Shown one piece after another: positions 62,000 to 64,000 of a DNA stretch of 64,000 nt. The stretch lies in assembly GCA_950106755.1 (NCBI GenBank), contig OX467083.1, forward strand, positions 2,951,501-3,015,500, read 5' to 3'. The notes beneath the pieces were generated by a model. It had not been told where the DNA came from. It saw only the letters and a list, made by a program, of their open reading frames with translations, and made no database searches. The position numbers were made by a program, and so were the translations under genes. Source of the DNA: Climacium dendroides (taxonomy: Eukaryota > Streptophyta > Bryopsida > Hypnales > Climaciaceae). Each line of letters starts with the position of its first letter. The stretch's first letter is position 1.

Positions 62000-62695
62000 T
62001 TTCCTTTAACTCTTGCTCCATTTTTTTTGGCAATATAGTAATATTGGGCAACCCATTACAAATGTAAACTTTTTTTTTATTCTTTGAAATTTTCACACAA
62101 CATTGGGACCAATTTTTTCTTTAAGGCCTAACAATTTTCATAACTTTTGACTACATGGTGGTTTAGTTATTGTATGATATGTTTTTCCTTTCCTTGGGCA
62201 TCTAGTCCGAGCAAATTAGAAAAAATCACTTTTTTCATAAATAACAAATTTGAAGTTGGTCTTCTAGAATTATATATACATGAACAACTTTGAATCATTC
62301 TATTTTGATTAATTAGATGAAAGCTATGAGGAGTTTTTGTTTGCACTAAGCAATTATGGATTTTCTACTCTAAAACAAACTTTGAAGTCCTCTATTGTAA
62401 CTTCATTTTCTATATATTTTGAAAAAAAACAAAACATAGGATGTATTTTTTTTATTAAAACATTAAAACCATTGGAATTGACACTTTTCAATTCCATAAC
62501 AAAATTCTTAACAATTTATCATTTTGAATCATTTTGTACTTCTTTCTACTTACTATTTGTTCCCTATATGTTGTACAATTCCAAATGATTTGAATATTTT
62601 CAAGCACATATCCAACTTGCCCTAAAGAATGAATTCAAAGAAACACCACCAATTTGGACATTTTTTCATACAAAATGGGTAACTTTTTGGATTTC
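62000..62695 (-). mobile_element. TTAA element, family B, copy 3 (truncated)
   Basis: Matches the same strand of 32690-34150 without the nested insert: ggcaatatagtaat..., ttgtatgatatg, gaatcattctattttgatta, ccattggaattgacac and gaatgaattcaaagaaacac occur in the same order. Neither terminus is clear and the right side breaks off near 62695. It supplies the empty-site sequence (aaatttgaagttggtcttct) for the family A insertion seen at 32921. Confidence 0.6.
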
Positions 62696-62796
62696 TTATA
62701 CCTCACAAATCTTCTTCCCCCCCTCCTTAGAGTGGGTCTGCAATTGTTTTTTCTTGTGCAGTTTTGTTTATGTTTAGGGTTTTGGTTTTTGTATGT

Positions 62797-63738
62797 TTAA
62801 CCCCTGAAGGACCAAGGCCTTATTTCTGCCAAAAAACACTCAAAACTGCCATTTCTGTAGCAAAGAGTAAAAAAATTTGAAAATTATTTTTTTTGCACAT
62901 CCAAACGTTGGATCTTATACCTTACTAGTATGGAAATGTGTGGAAAAAATTTCAGAAATTTTGACCACATAGATTAAAAGATATTTGCGTTTAAAGTGAA
63001 AAAAACAATTTTTCCAGCACCTTGCGGGACTGGATTATTTGACTTCAAACTTTTTTAACTTAAATTTTTTGCACTACAGAGTTTTGAGCTTTAAATCCTT
63101 ATTGTGGGAAATTGAGTTGAGAATTTAGAAAAAAAGAAAATTTTAAGAAAAAGATTAATTTTCATGCTTAAAAAAATTGTTAAGTAGAAGTAGGTATGAG
63201 AATGAAGGAAAATCTAAACTATTAATATCTTTAAGATGGAATTAAAATGCACTAATCCCAATGGTGAGATTGTTCTAGAAAGTAAACAAAATCATGTAAA
63301 AATTTTTTTTTAGAAAAATTGTTAAAATTGCATTCAGAAATGAATTCTATAAGTTATTTTTTCAGGAAGATGCTCTAACTGCCCGATAAACAAGATTGTC
63401 CATAACTTTATCATAATAAGTCCAAATGGAATGAATCAAAGCTTCTCATGCAGAGAAAAATATAATCTACAAGAAAGAAAATCCAAAAAAAAAAAAATTC
63501 AAAATTTTGCAAATTTTTTTTGCTGCCCGGACTGCCCCCCGTCCCCTACTTTGAGCTTATTTGTTCATAACTTTTGTTTCCGGGCACCGAATGTGAAAAA
63601 AATTATATTCCCACAGAGCTCATCAGTTTTTCTATCTTCAAAAAAAGTTTCAAAAAATCATGACAAAATTTCAGCCCGTAGGTACCTGCCCGAAATCCAA
63701 TTTGTCCCCCGAAGGGACAATGGTCCTTTAGGGGTTAA
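62797..63738 (+). mobile_element. TTAA element, family A, copy 1, complete, intact TTAA duplications
   Basis: The element occupies 62801-63734 between TTAA at 62797-62800 and TTAA at 63735-63738. Its ends are CCCCTGAAGGACCA and, inverted, CCCCTAAAGGACCA, matching at 13 of 14 bases. There is no transposase ORF. TTAA target duplications and C-run termini are the signature of the piggyBac superfamily. Assignment rests on these features only. It is 934 bases long, close to the 884 bases of copy 2. Confidence 0.82.
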
Positions 63739-64000
63739 TAATCAATATTTAATTGTTTTGTTAATCAATTTCTATGTATTATCAATTTCTATGTATTATC
63801 AATTTCTCTGTGAAGCAATATTATCAATTGCTTTGTATTATGAATTGCCTTGTTAATTAGTATTATTAGTTTTTTGATTAATTAGTTGTTTTATTAATAA
63901 GTATTATCAATTGCTTTATCATTCAATATTCAATTGCTATGTATTATGAATTGTTTTGTTGGTTAGCATTCAATTGCTTTGTTCAATTTTTAGTATTCAT
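63739..64000. other. AT-rich simple-sequence tail
   Basis: Degenerate repeats of the type tatcaattgctttgtatta and variants fill the window end. No gene is seen. Confidence 0.6.

Overview
This window looks like nuclear DNA of a seed-free land plant, most likely a moss or another bryophyte. The genes have many short GT-AG introns and a balanced codon composition, and they sit in very AT-rich, transposon-littered intergenic DNA. The gene at 1.0-7.0 kb is a DNMT3-type cytosine methyltransferase with the collinear motif order I, IV, VI, VIII, IX/X. That class is kept in bryophytes and other early land plants and lost from flowering plants. The organism call is inference.

Layout: (1) 1022-6991, minus strand: DNMT3-like methyltransferase whose C-terminal half reads as a DUF3444-type domain. 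Its GC-rich 5' flank runs to about 8.3 kb. (2) 8.3-11.6 kb: foldback repeats and AT-rich decayed repeats. (3) 11965-21103, plus strand: an 18-exon, 1522-residue SPT20/PHL-like SAGA subunit with a Q-rich tail. (4) 22-25.8 kb: a TTAA-type non-autonomous element and an (AT)38 microsatellite. (5) 26011-28176, minus strand: an 8-exon R3H-domain nucleic-acid-binding protein of 307 residues. (6) 28.2-37.8 kb: a gene desert with a TTAA element nested inside another TTAA element. (7) 38634-42247, plus strand: TFIIF alpha (RAP74), 9 exons, 536 residues. (8) 44.2-47.8 kb, minus strand: AT-rich, repeat-built ORFs of unknown nature, abutting a CACTA terminus at 47751. (9) 48.9-55.7 kb, minus strand: scattered candidate exons and frameshifted coding remnants I cannot name, plus a CACTA MITE. 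(10) 56567-60527, minus strand: a 5-exon, 761-residue protein with an AT-hook, an SR-rich stretch, a plant Ptta/En/Spm transposase-like domain and a C-terminal coiled coil. (11) 62-63.74 kb: further TTAA elements, including one complete copy with intact target-site duplications.

Three or four of the genes act in chromatin or transcription (DNA methylation, the SAGA coactivator, RNA polymerase II initiation and elongation, and perhaps a domesticated transposase). Nothing shows co-regulation; they are separate transcription units kilobases apart. For the SPT20, R3H, TFIIF alpha and transposase-like genes every exon junction was checked for phase and closes without a stop. For the methyltransferase all exons fit except one small exon between 4.0 and 4.5 kb that I could not place.
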